DNA of 64,000 nt, from the NCBI GenBank assembly GCA_014925825.1, contig JACGCK010000001.1:744001-808000 (forward strand), in the 5' to 3' direction. The first letter of the stretch is position 1, and each line of letters starts with the position of its first letter. The position numbers were made by a program, and so were the translations under genes. This stretch comes from Pholiota molesta (Eukaryota; Basidiomycota; Agaricomycetes; Agaricales; Strophariaceae). Positions 11,501-23,400 of the stretch are shown piece by piece. Below the pieces are notes generated by a model. The model was not told the DNA's origin and ran no database searches. It saw only the letters and a list, made by a program, of their open reading frames with translations.

Positions 11501-14500
11501 ACTGAGTGCACAAGACCATAATCGGAAGCCCCGAATGCGGCCTTATCAAGAACACCACAAAGTAGTTCGCCGTCCATGAAAACTACCTTGTCCTCTTGCG
11601 AATCAGCACCCCATAGTTTTCCAGGCACCTTGGTTTTGCCATTCAAGTTGAGGCCCTCATATCGTGATGGTGTCAAATTCTTCAACACTGTAGAAATCTG
11701 GTGATGATATTAGTAAATATTAAACTAATATAATGGTTGATAGTTACGATTTGCTTTCCGGTCCACATAGGTTTGGGTTTCCAAATTGCAGGCGGCAATG
11801 TGACCAGCCGAGTACCAGGATCCACCTCGTCCTCCGGGCGAAGGGCACCATATAGTAGTTGGAAGTATTCCTCACGTTCGAAGAAGGTATTCTGACTTGT
11901 CATCCAAACCCCAGCAACAACATGATCCTGAATAAGACCACGGATTGGGTTTCCAGAAGTCGGCACCAGATATTGATTGTCCGTATTTGCAATGAACATT
12001 CCTTCCGCGCGAGCAACATGGTTCTCTGATGAAGGACGCCATCAGGACAAGTTGTAATAGAGAAAAAGCAGAACTTACGAGGGAAATGAATATTCATTTC
12101 TAGAAACGACCATTAGTACGTCTCGTTATAACAAATAATATCTTTTCAAGACATACCATCGCCGTCGAAGTCAGCTAAGGATCAAAAAGTCTGTCAGATT
12201 GCGTGGCTACGCTTTCCAGAAGAGATCTTACCGTTATATGAATTGCTGTAAGCAGATAGAACTTATGAGCACAAAGATAGCTCCTCGTCGAAGGGTAGGA
12301 AACGAACCAATTAGCGTAATGCATACGAATCGTCTTCTCTCCTCTTAATACACGGGCTTTATGTGTCATCATACTTGGCTTGTGCAGAGTTGGTTGTCGA
12401 TTGAGGATCAAGATATCCCCATCGCGGAGGTGTCGGTACACCTTCTTGTTGACCGACGTTGTCCGTGTAAAAAGACCATGTTGGCCAGAGGTCGCTCTGT
12501 CGCCTTCTTGCGGCGTGAGCAATTGATTCGCGATGGCTGTCCGTTGCTCCACAGTTAATTTATCCTATACAAACCGAGGTATGTGAGCGGAAAATATTTC
12601 AATAAAAGAGTTTCTACGAACCAAAGACTGTTGGTGACCGTCTTCATATTCCACCATAGAGGCTCCGGGATATATGTGAGGGCCATTGATAACCAGTTGG
12701 CGCATCTCATGGAAATTGGCAGGAGTGACAGGTTCGGGGAAGGTCAGCTTTCGTGCAAAGACTGGGGGGATACCTATCTCATTCGGTTCAATATTGACAT
12801 CTGGAGAGATAACTGAGCGTGCAGCATAATTGACACGTTTGCCCTAGAAAATCGTAAGTCTCCACCATTGAAAGGAAGCCAAAAACAAACGGACCATCAT
12901 GTGTTTTCGGAAGAGACCTTCTTTCTTTTCCAATCCTTGTTAACACCAGCAGGCGGGAGCTTGCCTTGTCGTATGATCTGAGGATTCTTGCTACTGTCCA
13001 TGAAACTGTTGACATCGATTTGAAGTTGTACCAAACGTTCCAGTAGCGCCGCCATGATTTTTTTACGTGCCGCCTCGTCGAAGCCTTCTTTTTTCTCAGA
13101 AGCTTCCCGCAGACTGATATTCAAATCACGCATGCGATATGAAGTCTGCAAAACTCTTGCAAGCAGCTCATTCTGTGGGTGCTCAAACAGTGTGTCGCCC
13201 ATCTTCGCTGGAGGTCGGAAACGAGTCGGTGCTACCGGAATGACATCCATGAAGAACATGTCGGCCGATGCAAAAGATAGTTGATCAGGAGAAAGAGCTG
13301 CAAAAGGACCATGTCGCCCAAAGACCAGGGCGCACATTATTTGTTCGTTGTGGAATAGCCGCCTGAGGTGAGCTCGACATTCTTCTGGAGTAACGACGCG
13401 TTCATTGCGACCCCGCATAGTTTTGACCTTTCCGTTTGCAGCTCTTGGAAGGGCAGCATCTTTCTTCTTCTCAGCATCGCTCATGACATCGTCTCCTTCG
13501 AGTTCCTCTTCCTCTTCCTCGTCCTCCTCTTCATCAGAAATCATTTCTACGTCGCCATTCGTGGGTTTACTGGAAAGGAGCGAGAATGAACCTGCTTTCT
13601 CCGCTAGTAGGACATTGGGTCGTTTTCGGTGCAGTTGTCCTTTCTGACGCGAGGATAGGTCGTATTCGATTACTTTTATGTGACCCTCTTTTCTAAAAGT
13701 ATAAGCGATGCTGCAAATATAGTTAATTGGAAAGACAACAAATAGAGCGAACGATGTTGAACTCACCATCCACAATCACTGTTTTGACACTTTTTCAAGA
13801 TACAACCCCTCAAAAACTCATTAATAAGATCCTTTCGTGCCTGGTATAGGAGACCGTCTTTGTAGGAATCACGGGTATTTTTAGGAGCGCGGGCGAGATG
13901 AATAGCGACGTAAAGATTGATTCGACCAATGAATTCTTGTGGCGTTTCATCAGGGACTTCAGGCTGCTCTTCTTCATCTGCACTGGATTCATCATCATCA
14001 GTATTGGCAGCTTTTGCTGATTTCTTCTTCTCCTTCGGTCGCACACGAAGTTGGATATCGTCGACGCCTTGTGCTGCTTCCAATAATCCACGTTCCAATA
14101 GTCGAAGTTTGGCCAAAAACTTCCATAACTGTGCGGGAGGGTATTAGGCGCCCCTCTACGGATAGACAATGCAACTGCAGGCCAAAGTGCACATACCACA
14201 GTCCTACTCATTTTAAATCGATGGCAAAACATACATGTCCCTCTTAAGAGGTTGAACATGTTTCCCATGAAAAGTGGGTGAAATACTGGGGCTGGTAGGT
14301 CGATGTGTCCGTAATGGCCGGGGCATGTAAAATATGTAAGATGGCATGTTGAGCATCTGCGAAAAAACACATTAACCTGAGTCCAATGCGCACACGCAAA
14401 TAGACGAACATATCTGAACGGTCGCTTGGACCAAGAGCGGGATCATAGAGGCCCCCGATATTCGGCCTATTCAGATCATCGAGAAGGACAGGGTTTACGA

Positions 14501-14594
14501 TTTGCTTGACCGATATTCTGCGAATGTCTTCAGAAGTTAGGAAAGAAAAAGAGACGTTCGTGACGGTAGATGGGATTGAGTGTGCGATATTCAT
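8533..14594 (-). CDS. RPA190: RNA polymerase I largest subunit (A190)
   Basis: The catalytic largest subunit of RNA polymerase I, which makes the 35S rRNA precursor in the nucleolus. The gene is complete: it starts [20 protein letters not shown] and ends PANPIVS. The clamp N-terminus has [20 protein letters not shown], then the zinc-binding [17 protein letters not shown] restored across the first intron, and a further CMFCH. The active-site Mg motif NADFDGDEMN lies at 12079-12245, split over three very short exons. [19 protein letters not shown] and [11 protein letters not shown] (trigger-loop region) lie near 10140-10390. An acidic Lys/Glu/Asp insert near 9500-9720 precedes YDSDDEDD, a Pol I jaw-domain feature. 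Many introns of about 57 bases interrupt it. Exon boundaries outside the motifs named were not all checked. Confidence 0.95.
12157..12174 (-). other. RPA190: 18-base RPA190 exon with catalytic aspartates
   Basis: This exon encodes ADFDGD, holding the three Mg-chelating Asp residues of RNA polymerase I. It is flanked by 57-base introns with GTAAGA and GTATGT donors and TTAG/CTAG acceptors. Adjacent exons are 12232-12245 (14 bases, encoding most of NSYN) and 12079-12099 (21 bases, EMNIHFP). All three junctions are in frame and rebuild the invariant motif without a mismatch. Confidence 0.9.
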
Positions 14595-15129
14595 GGCGAA
14601 GAGTAGAGGCGATTACGGGGAAAAAAGAGATTTAGGCCAGCCTTCAAGTGGCCAAGGAGCCAACCCTGTTTAATGTAGGTATACAATCTTGGATAGCTTC
14701 AAAGTTGAGAGCACTCCCGCCTCCGCGTCCCGATCACAAACTTTTTTGGTCATGTGATCTACCATACTTATTCTCCATCCCAAAATAGCGCCTCACATAG
14801 TAGCATCCAAGTAGCATCTGGCTTTATATTGGAACTACAACATGCGGGGGTATATTAGGCCTGTTAAATAATCGTACAGTACAGTGATCGCAAAATGTGC
14901 TCGTTGTGATTCGCTGGTTTGAAGAGCTTTCGCGACGGTCCCAAAGCTTGGCCAAAAGTCCCTTTGGAAAATTCAAATTGGCATCCAACGCCAAGCCCCT
15001 CAAGCTTAAGCTCAAACCGATCGAAGTCCTGCAAAGCATGTCCCTGGACAGCCAAATCACAATACGGCGATGTGGGCATCAGCCTAATAGAGATCGACCC
15101 AGTGCTGGAGGGAATATGACGACGAAATA
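14595..15129. other. RPA190 promoter region, no gene
   Basis: Lies between the RPA190 start and the end of the next minus-strand gene. Open frames on both strands between 14824 and 15229 have no domain and overlap the 3' exon of the neighbour in antisense. Confidence 0.5.
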
Positions 15130-16289
15130 TCAAGCAATGCCACTGCCTCTTCGAATGCTTCCCATTCGTGTTTTGCCCGATTTGAGCTTCTGTGCTTCGC
15201 CTACCATTTCAGCAATAAGGCCATTATAGGTCTCCGAGTCTTGTTGCAACGCATCTCGAGCTTGAAGTAGGTGTGTCAACAAGTTGGATGTATTGGCCGT
15301 TTGGTCTTGATCTCAGCAAGATGACGCTCCAAGTTGACCAGAGGCTGCATGGTCAGTGATTCTGGAATTGGTCGGATTATTATTAACAGCGGTCAAAAGC
15401 CATTTGAATACATACCGTGGCTCAGCTGTAATAGCTTGTTGATCTTATTCGTGTCAAGCTCGGGTTTAGGACCAAGGTGACCATAGCCACCTTGCTGTCC
15501 TGGCTGAGGCGTACCAGTTCTTGAGTTATGCTTGTATTAGAACCACTCGCATTAGCGCCATTTGTGTGGTGATTGCGGCCGCCAGGAGGTGCTGACATGG
15601 GTCGGGTATGTATTTCAAGTGTTGGTAAGGGTTTCCCGTTTGCGCGAGGTAGAACTTCGTCGAGATTACGGGAATTCCAAGGGTGATTAAATGCTGCCGC
15701 CGAATGCGTGAACGTGTCCAATTGGGAGGTTTTGTGGGAGGGGGTGTTTGCAATACATTTTGTACATTTCACGGCTTGATAGACGTTGGCAAATGCAGCA
15801 TTAAATTAGAATAACATACACACCTGCTAGATGTAACCAATATTTGTGCAATCCCTTCCGCTTCTCGAATAGGTTCATCAGTAGTGATATTTGCAATATT
15901 TTCGCGTTGCCAGATGGGCGCGAGGGTATCGTCTAGTTCTCTTTCTAAGCTTGATCTTGAAGGGAATGGATCTAAGAGCAGCGGTCGCCAATTCTGTGAT
16001 GATGGCCCAGGTATCCGAGTGTCCTCATCAAAATCCACAGTGTCGCCGAAGGTCATAGAAGATCCAGCCTCTGCTTCTCCAAAATCTCCGAAGTCTCCAA
16101 AGTCGTCGTCCTTTAAATCTCCTTGCGCAGCGTCTTCTGGTGCTCCAAAGTCATCGAAATCGTCAAAAGCCGAATCATCGTCAATTTGGATGGTTGACTG
16201 ATAGGCGGGCTTAATTTGAGGCTTGAAGTGGATTCCACAAGATCGCTCGCACCCCATACTGAAGCACCGAAAGTAATATCATCGTCCAT
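15130..16289 (-). CDS. DDFGDF-rich adaptor-like protein (aftiphilin/Laa2-like), frames interrupted
   Basis: The N-terminus MDDDITFGASVWG leads into acidic repeats FDDFDDFG and DFGDFGDFGEA, the type of short motif that binds clathrin-adaptor ears. A Trp/Arg segment follows (NWTRSRIRRQHL, LGIPV, NLDEVLPR, RPMSAPPG), then KPELDTNKINKLLQL. The C-terminal coiled coil is rich in Leu and Gln (NLLTHLLQARDALQQDSET) and ends GSGIA. To read these segments in order, one base must be restored at about 16185, 15667, 15528 and 15300; each site is an A-containing run on the coding strand. Splicing could explain the first site but not all four. A role in endosome or Golgi clathrin traffic is inferred from motif type only. 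It is divergent from the Rrn11-like gene, 133 bases apart. Confidence 0.6.
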
Positions 16290-16422
16290 GACGGTAATGC
16301 AATGAAAGGAGGGTCAGGGGTTTGTGAGAGTGATGCACTGTGTGGTCAAAATCGGACCTCGGTCGTCAATTACAGGCCTTTGGCGTTGTTTACTAGGGGT
16401 TAGAAGATCACCACAAACTGTC

Positions 16423-17325
16423 ATGTCTGGCGAAGACCATATTTTCCTCTTCGCTTCTTTGGACTCCAAACAACCTTTGACCGCTCGAAAAGTACATTTA
16501 CGACGGCTATACGATATCCTCGAGCTTAGCATCCAAAGACAAGACTTTGAACGTGCCAAACGCGTCTGGGCAATTCTTGCACGTTGCAAGGAGATAAATT
16601 GGAAAGCACTATGGAGCACTGGCCTACATATCCTTGGTATAGATGAAGCAAATGAAAGGAATCTCGATACTAGTGTTGAATATTTACGCACCATGATGCT
16701 GCAATACCCAGAAGACGTGAGATTATTCGCGACCTCCTGGATAGCATGATATCGACACACTTTCAGCGCGAATCGATTCTCAAAGAGCTTGTTTTTCGAC
16801 TCCTCTTGCAGGAAAAATGTCGAGAAGCTTTAGACGAATTAGAACTGTAATTATCCGGGTTGTAAACGCGCAACTGCCTGATTGTTGATGGATATACCAT
16901 AGGTATCTACCTTCCTTTCCCTACCAAGACAATCCTGTCTTGCACATTTACGCGGGCCTCTGTTCATTGTATTTGGCGCAAAGTAAAACAGGTATGGCTT
17001 TTGGTCTCCTCAATGTAGTAGTTTTACGTACTGACATTTCAATTTTCCTAATGACAGCCTCTCATGCCACCAAATTTGATCCTTTTCTGCTACGGGACGC
17101 CCAAACTCATCTTGAGCATGCAAAAACACTGGACGAAGATAACGCTGTCGCTCAAATATTTCTAGATAGAGTTCGTAAAACAGTTTTGATCTTGGGCAAA
17201 AAATTGACCCCTTTTTATAGATAGTCAGTTTACAGAAGGGACGCGAAGATATCCAAGATGAATCCGATGGCGAGAGCATGGTCACCGAGGACCTGCCCCC
17301 CGAACGAAAGCGGATTAAGACTTGA
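16423..17325 (+). CDS. RRN11: RNA polymerase I initiation factor Rrn11-like
   Basis: A helical repeat protein matching the fungal Rrn11 type of Pol I core factor, which recruits Pol I to the rDNA promoter. The start MSGEDHIFLF is the ATG nearest the conserved part. Helices follow: RRLYDILELSIQRQDFERAK, WAILARCKEINW, then LKELVFRLLLQEKCREALDE, YLPSFPYQDNPVLHIYAGL and FDPFLLRDAQTHLEHAK, ending in an acidic tail and ERKRIKT (a likely nuclear signal). Introns at the ELYLP, KTASH and RVLSL joints are in frame. At 16717-16766 either a 50-base GT-AG intron or one lost base must be assumed. The stop lies 47 bases from the RIX1 stop. Confidence 0.7.
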
Positions 17326-17372
17326 CAACATATTTTGTCACCGCAATATTCCTCTTACTCGTCCACGCCAAA

Positions 17373-20022
17373 TCAACTAGACTCGTCTTCCGAGTCGGAA
17401 TCCATATTTATGGCCGGCATTTCTTCGTCCTCGTCCTCATCCTCAGCTTGATGTATAGGAACAAGTGGCCGGGAGGGCGACACTTTTGGTGCAATCTGAG
17501 TCATTGGCCCAATCCTACTAGAGGGTAGAGGTGTAGACTCCATAGCAGGTGTGATGTCGCCATCTTTTTTTGTTGAGGGTTCATTGATGGAGATCGGTTG
17601 GGATGGCAGAGGAATATTTGATATCTCTTTCACTGGTGCCATCTCGTTCGAAGGGGTCATAGAGGGTGGTGCTTTCGCGGCGGGTATTGTTGCAGGAACA
17701 CTTATAGGATCGCGCATCATAATGTCTTCTTGTGCCTTTTCTATTGGCTGCGAATCCATGGGTTTCGCCTCCAGTGCTGCGAGAGCTTCGGCCTCTTCTT
17801 GAGATTCTTCAGCCTTGAATAGTGAGAGAGCTTCAACATGCGGCATGGATCTAACCAGTGGTGGCACGCGGGGGTGCAAAAGCAGTCCAATGTCCCGTTG
17901 AATCTAAAAAATAAAATTAGTATTTTTTTCTTTTTTGCATTCAAGAAAGCTAATTGGCTTACATCCGGGATGTCACCCCCCAAAGCCGATTCAATAACGA
18001 AAGGCAGGGTTTTGCTCATGACGCTTGTGGTTCCAGAACCGATTACTACGCTAAACTTTTGGATCTTCGTGTTTACGATATGAATGAAGCTTGGATCAGA
18101 AGAAAGAGAAGAGGGAGACATCCTTGGAACTGAAATTAAGATGGATGTGACGATCCGAGCGATGATAGATTGCAGTGATGGGGAAAGATTTGGGTTATTA
18201 AACAACGATTGAATGACTGGCAACTGAAGATCAGAAAGATTTCATACAATCCGAATTATTCATACCATCAATCGACGTAAGAAGAATTTGCTCTTCCTTG
18301 GCCGTGGGGCAGGCAGTTTGGTATCGTGTCTTGAACACCTCGTCACCTTCATAATTTCGTGCTCTTTTTTTACCGCTCTTGCTTTTGCTTGAGGAAGGTT
18401 CATTGTCTGTTGGTGTACCCGACGATGTGGTAAGGATTTTGGAAATCGAAGGAAGGACAGATTTGGCCAATCGAGCCGGCAGGATCGACGAATGTAGTGG
18501 ATAACAATTTTTGAGAAGCGCGTCAATGGCTTTGACGAAGTGAAGTCGATTGTCGCTACGAGGACTTGTAGCAAACCGAGCGATAACAAGAGAAGAATAC
18601 TTACGTGTTATGCTTCTGCTCCAGCCGATGGGCGAGTATGGATAATAGCCTCCCTGCATGTGCATCCAGCCGATGGGGGAATCTGTCGACGATATAAAAA
18701 CAGGGAGCAAATTTTTAAGTACAATACCTACCGTAGTGCCAGGCAGATGAGAAGATCACAGCCCGCATTCCAGAGATCAGGAACTACAGCCAGTTCCATA
18801 GCACGGATTGAAGAATCAACGAAGCCATCGATCTATAGCCCTTGAGAAAGAGACAAGAGATATAAAATCATAACTCACTTCTTGATCTGCGGAGCTTGCC
18901 AAAAGAGCTGTTACAAATTTTATCAAATTTCCAATGGGAACTTGCACGGGCCGCTCGATTATTGCCCTGCTGCATATTAGAATGCAAGAATTTTGAATGA
19001 TGTACAAAATCTATACCTGAGCAGATCGCAAAGTATAACTATGCTGCATAAGAGTCTATCTTGGTTAATTGGGATGGCAAATTGAGGCTCGTCGCTAGGA
19101 ACAGGTCGTGCGATATTTTGACCTAAGATGGCAGTCAAACACCTTGATCTTCTTAAATGGTTGTAAGTTTATACCTTCAATAAGAGAGGTAGTCCTCAGG
19201 GCGTAAAAAGCCTCCCAACCGAATGCTAAAGTCTCCTCCAGTGATTTTCGCCATAAGTTAACGGCTCCGACTTTTCCTCCAGTCAGAGGGATAGTAGCGT
19301 AAAGTTGAGAAGCCGAATGGAGGATAAATTCGTTTGTAAATCCAGTCGGGGACCCATTCAAGTATCGTAGAGTAAACGCAGAGAGAGCACCGGAAGACGC
19401 GCGATGCGTTGTAGGATACAGAGGTATTAAACGCGTCAAAGTCTCCATACAGAGTACCTTGAGAGATACATTTAGCCTACATCCTGAGGGTAGCAATTTG
19501 CAACTCACCTTCAACTCAACGTCCAGATGGCTATCCGCGAGAGGCATGAGAGCAGACGTGAACTTAACTACATGCGGCAGAGATACCTGTCTATGAAATT
19601 CGGGGATGTCGATAGCAGTGGAAAATATGACGCGCAAGAGACGGATAGCAGCCTTAATGGTAGGAAGAGGTTCATTTCTCTTATTGAAAACACGTAAGCT
19701 AAAGCATCACAAGTAAAGAAATGTAGCTGACGGACTGAAAGTAGAGGCAATACGACGCCGACCCAAGATTGTGCTGAGTCAATCATCAAGCTCTGAGATA
19801 GGAGCGACGACTTATAAGCCAAGCAGAGACCTGCCCATCGACCTCCTGGTTCTTTTGAATGAAGAAGAGAGTGTATTCTAGTCGTCCATTTCGTCAAGTG
19901 TGAAGAGGGTTGGAGGTGTTCTTTCGTCAAGGTCGACAAACAAATGGCAGATGTCTAACAGCAGAAGCATCCGACGCTAGTTGTACCTGCAGCAGCTGCT
20001 TGAGGTGAGTACTTGAATCCAT
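17373..20022 (-). CDS. RIX1: Pre-rRNA-processing protein RIX1
   Basis: RIX1 (PELP1 family) is a scaffold of the Rix1-Ipi complex that helps process ITS2 and release pre-60S particles with the ATPase Rea1. The N-terminal part is recognisable: HLKQLLQVQLASDASAVRHL, then KWTTRIHSLLHSKEPGGRWA, GLCLAYKSSLLSQSL and AQSWVGVVLPLL, followed by ARM-like helices (LHSASQLYATIPLTGGKVGA). The C-terminal part has HPRVPPLVRSMPHVEALSLF and an acidic tail ending MDSDSEDESS, also typical. Several short introns interrupt it. The start at 20022 is chosen because it precedes the conserved LKQLL region directly. The gene lies between the Pol I factor gene and ORC4. Confidence 0.85.
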
Positions 20023-20362
20023 GTTTGAAAAGGCGATAGCGTTTCCAGAGCGTTTCGCACTATCTAGCGCCTGCTTCACTTTTTTAGAATTCAAGTCTTG
20101 GCGTTCAAAAATCTGAAGGCATAGCCTCCCAATAATAGCATGAACAAACATGATCTAGGCACCGATGCGAGAACCCTTTGCGAACCAAATTCTATTTCCT
20201 TACTATGCTACATAGAACTGACATATAAAGCCGAAAAAAAATGAGATGGTCCTCGGATATTCCAATATATACTATACACCAAGTCGAATAAAAATTGTTA
20301 ATCAGTCTGAATGTAGAAGATGAAAATGGGAGAAAAAATGTCAGCCTGAACATTCGGAATTA
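20023..20362. other. RIX1 upstream / ORC4 downstream region
   Basis: 340 AT-rich bases between two minus-strand genes. No open frame of note. It should hold the RIX1 promoter and the ORC4 3' UTR. Confidence 0.5.
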
Positions 20363-23152
20363 TCATTGAGCCTTATTAAGCCACTTTTTCAGGTTCGTAT
20401 TCCCCGATTTCTCGATGATGGCCTTGATATCAAGTCTATCGACAGCACAACGATACTTGATGAACTGCTTTGCTATGCTGGAGGGTGCTGCGATTGTACA
20501 CACAAATATCTTGGCTGCGATGAGATCCTCAAAAGCCTGAAGGTAGAGGGTCATTATACGCCCTTCGCGCAAAATTAAGTATTTGCTTACGCTTATCAGC
20601 ACTTCACGAGGGCAGCGCATCATCCCAATACTCCCCCCATTGAATGAGACTGGTGCCGATGCCAATGCTCGAACTTGATCTCCAATTTTTTCGTGTAGCA
20701 TCTCGAACGTGAAACTTCTATGTCCACCTGTGTCAGCGTGTGCGCAGGCAATCAACAGGCACAATGAAGGATATGATAAATCTGCGACACATTAGGAATA
20801 TTTGAATGAAGCTGAATAATTCTCCTCACTGTTCAGGTGCATCTGGCGGGGACGTGAGCGTTGTATTTCTGCAGATGCAAAATAATCTTGGATGATAGAT
20901 ACGGTTGGCTTGGCGTCAATCGAAGTACGGAAGTAGTCTGAAGGATAGACAGCTTGTTAAAATAGATGCCCGCAAGAAAGAGGAATATTACCAGTATCCG
21001 AATGATGACTTTAAAATCCCTTGTGATGCCAAAAGTTTCATTAGCAATTTGTGACGCTGCTGTCCTCAAGAAGTTTCTTAACACTTGCTGTCCATCGTTG
21101 TTTCCACTCTTCGACGTGTTCATCTTCATCGCACACCTCAGAAGGTTGCAAGATTGTCTTGACCATATCGAGACTAGTTTGAAGGCTACCAGGTGGTGCA
21201 GTCCGTATTGTTCTTCCAGAGAAACGGCTCTTGACGCGCTTCTCCAGAAGCTGTACTGTGTCCACACGGCTAGTAATTCCTATAACGGCAATGCCCCGGC
21301 TTTCCGAACTTGCGCGACAATTTTGAACTATATCCAAAAGACAGTAAAGAAGAGATTGTCGAGGATGGAGGGCAAATAGGTCGAATGCGTCTAGGATCAC
21401 AATCACTGGGCGATCAGAGTCAAAAAATAGGGATTAAAGCATGCAATTGAGAAGAAGGTGGTAATGTCAAAGTTGCCTCCTCAGATGTATGGTCAACCGC
21501 CTCTAGGAAGGGATTTTCTTCTTCATCTAGCTCGAGATCGGGATTCAAGGCATCCGTGTCTGTGCTAGATTCAGGAAGGAGGGCAGTGCCCGTTTGTTGC
21601 AGCAGCTGAAACGCAATTTCGCGCAATGCATGGCGATCTGTGCTTTGGACCCAGCCAGAGAGACGAAGAACGATGGGCTTGTTTGAAGCCACTTGTTCAA
21701 GACATGCATCGACCATCTGCTTTGATTTAGAGGTAATAGAATTAACAAAAGATAATTCAAAGCCTTACTTGTGACTTTCCACTACCCCGTGGACCGAGAA
21801 GGAGACAGCTGTTTCCTTCAGCGCGCAGGACAGTACCGTCAACCAGATCGCGAAGTTGTTTTGCAGCAATGTCGTTAACAGATGGAGAGTCTGTTTGTGA
21901 GGATGCAATATTCGGACAATGAAGTGTTTTCAGGATTGCGCGTTTGTAAGTATTGAAGCAGAAGAGCAGATGGCTAGGAAGTGGTCCGAGAGGTCCATTG
22001 AAGGGTCAAATTCTGGAAGAGATGTCCGCCTTGAGGGTGACGAAACCACCAATGTAGAGACCTCTTCTTCATCGTCCTCATCGCCGTCTTCTTCTTCTCT
22101 TTCGGGTTTGGTTTCTTGCGGCTGCTTCTTTTTCGTTACGCGAGTCGTTTTCAGTCGAACTGTTTGCTTCGAAGGTGATGGTGTGGCGGCCTGCGTGGGT
22201 GGATGCTGTTCCTCATTAACAGAAGTGGACTCTTCTGCAAGTGAAACAAATCTCTGGGAAGCCTTGGCCTTAGCACGAGTCGTAGACGGGAGGACAACCT
22301 CTAGAACAGATCTGGTGGACCGCCGACGAGTAGGAGTAACGACCTCCGTTAAAAGTACATCAAGAGGTTCGGTTTCAATGACTGACTCGATTTGTTGCAT
22401 CGGGTGGTCAGTACCTTTCTCGGTTGGTATGGTCAACAGCGAAAGACGTGACCAAGTATTCAGCTCACCTAGAGATACTATTTCTTGAACATCTTGTTTC
22501 TTACGAGGCCTGCCTTTGGGCTTTGCAGATGATGACTTTCCGATATTCTCGACAGAAGGAAGTTCCTCGACTGATATCCTCAGCCTCACTAAAGATCAAG
22601 CTAGAGCATGCATTCTTACCTAAAGATAAGGTTTCTTCAATTTTACGTTTTTTGGGGGATCGACCTTTGAGTTTTGGTAGCTCAGTAGGTGCAACCTCAT
22701 CGACTGATCTCGTCAATATTTCTGACCAAGATACAGAAAGCTCACTTACCGGGAGGCGCGATTTCCATAACCCCTTGTGTTTTCCGAGGCCTACCTCTTC
22801 GGGCCTTTGGCTTCGCAGAAACCAGCTCGTCTGCAAGCTTGAGAGGTGGAGGGGAACTGACGCGAATCGTGTTCGTTTCGTCGGAGAGGCAGCGGTCTTC
22901 TGCTAGAGGTCCCTGATCCAATGATGTGGATATAACGTCCAATTCATCGTCATTGCTCTCGGATTCAATATCCTCAGCCTCGACCTGTTTGACGCGTTTT
23001 CGTGAAGAAGATTGAGCGCGACGCGACGCGACTTTAGGCTTCGTAGGTGAGGACGTGGGAGTTAGGGCAGATGTCCCTCTAGAACGCAGCTGGCGTTTGG
23101 GAACTGGCTCCTCTACTGGAACAGCAGATGGACGTTTGCGCTTGGGCGGCAT
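20363..23152 (-). CDS. ORC4: Origin recognition complex subunit 4 with N-terminal AT-hooks
   Basis: An AAA+ subunit of the origin recognition complex that marks replication origins. The long disordered N-terminus begins MPPKRKRPSA and carries AT-hook cores RRGRPRK (end of exon 1) and KGRPRK (exon 3), with a degenerate KGRSPKKRK between them. The AAA+ core has Walker A GPRGSGKS near 21775-21800, Walker B region IVILDAFDLFA, and RVKSRFSGR with the likely arginine finger. The C-terminal winged-helix region includes FNGGSIGMMRCPREVL and ends LKKWLNKAQ. Exons 22750-23152, 22620-22703 and 22469-22570 are joined in phase 1. A frame change around 21950-22010, just before KRAILKTLHCPN, needs either an intron with a weak donor or one restored base. 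Confidence 0.9.
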
Positions 23153-23400
23153 GTAGAACGGGTTTGGGTGGAAAGTGGAATATCAGAGAACAAGGAGTGA
23201 ACGTACCAGTGACGAATTTAGTGGCTCAGCGACACGTCCATATTCGGCCCGATCATATTGATCAGTTCACCATGGTCACAACAACACCTTCCGGAACACC
23301 GCAACAGACAACATTCCCCATCCTCGCGAGAGAGGCATAGAAATCTCCTGATACCCAGCAATCCTATTGTACTAATATCTACCTCAACACAAAATCTGTT

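Noticed and set aside
13368..13647. Two plus-strand hydrophobic or Ser-rich frames
   Set aside because: Antisense of the acidic EEE/DDE run in RPA190; not a membrane protein.
15130..16289. Programmed ribosomal frameshifting in the adaptor-like gene
   Set aside because: Four separate shifts of the same kind in one gene, and similar ones in unrelated genes, are far more simply explained by lost bases. No slippery heptamer plus pseudoknot was seen.
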